A DNA stretch of 6,081 nt from Planctomycetota bacterium (GTDB taxonomy: Bacteria > Planctomycetota > Phycisphaerae > WQYP01): NCBI GenBank assembly GCA_021780285.1, contig JAJXZA010000101.1:1-6081 (forward strand). The letters are read 5' to 3'. Each line of letters begins with the position of its first letter. The first letter of the stretch is position 1. Of this stretch, positions 5,953 to 6,081 are shown in pieces. The translations under genes and the position numbers were made by a program. The notes below the pieces were generated by a model, which was given only the letters and a program-made list of their open reading frames with translations, was not told the DNA's origin and made no database searches.

Positions 5953-6081
5953 TTATTTGGGTCGGTTAGCTGGGGCGTAACCGTTCACGGGGTAAAAACC
6001 ATAGAAATAAAGGTAAATAATCGGATGTTGCCGGCCATCCGAGTAAAAAATGCGCCCAAATCGGTCGCATACGGTCAGGAA
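5953..6081 (-). CDS. C-terminal end of an unidentified protein (partial)
   Basis: On the minus strand the frame is open from the right edge to TAA at 5955-5953, leaving 42 residues. They include VCDRFGRIFYSDG, then a Tyr/Phe-rich IIYLYFYGFYPVNG, and end APANRPK. I do not recognise a family. Support comes from the intrinsic terminator 19 bases after the stop and from higher third-position GC than the other open minus frame (counted by eye, about 22 of 42 against 15 of 38). That competing frame ends near 5963 and cannot be excluded, and neither can a plus-strand start at ATG 6025. Confidence 0.45.
   Translation of the reverse strand, partial: FLTVCDRFGRIFYSDGRQHPIIYLYFYGFYPVNGYAPANRPK

Noticed and set aside
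6025..6081. Possible plus-strand gene starting at ATG 6025 with AAAGG upstream
   Set aside because: Only 19 codons are visible and the spacing of 11 bases is long; the minus-strand frame with its terminator is better supported.

Overview
The window looks like a piece of a GC-rich bacterial chromosome. The gene set fits the Planctomycetota/Phycisphaerae or a related PVC-type lineage, but this is a guess from gene content and not a measurement. The pointers are a glycogen synthase of the animal/fungal type (family GT3), a secreted GH2 glycosidase remnant, a transposase tail resembling the ISKra4 type, and short-period interspersed repeats between genes.

Left part (1-918): the last 38 codons of a transposase-like gene run in from the left edge. 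After 72 bp comes adenine phosphoribosyltransferase (apt, GTG start, 190-711), which salvages adenine to AMP. A 207-bp spacer holds a perfect 8-bp hairpin, a TATAAT box and a strong ribosome binding site.

Centre left (919-3129): a 736-residue GT3 glycogen synthase. Its N-terminal ~140 residues are a Pro/Ala-rich tail. The rest matches eukaryotic glycogen synthases across its length, including the arginine-rich helix that binds glucose-6-phosphate in the animal and yeast enzymes.

Centre (3130-3921): about 340 bp without a gene, holding a stem-loop and several degenerate repeats (a twice-used ~18-bp motif, a 9-bp periodic array and an ATCTGCG triplet). It abuts a dead minus-strand GH2 beta-galactosidase-like gene that has a signal peptide, an in-frame TAA and a lost C-terminal part.

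Right part (3928-6081): the replicative helicase dnaB on the minus strand, reading towards the GH2 remnant with a 6-bp gap. Divergent from it is a small, AT-richer gene of unknown function (5637-5897). A minus-strand reading frame enters from the right edge (5953-6081) and is followed by a good intrinsic terminator (5905-5933), so the unknown gene and the edge gene converge.

The genes do not form one pathway. Nucleotide salvage, glycogen synthesis and replication are neighbours here without visible shared regulation. I found no CRISPR array, tRNA, rRNA or evident new multi-gene system. The points most worth following are the GT3 enzyme with its allosteric site kept, the GH2 pseudogene, and the repeat cluster at its broken end.
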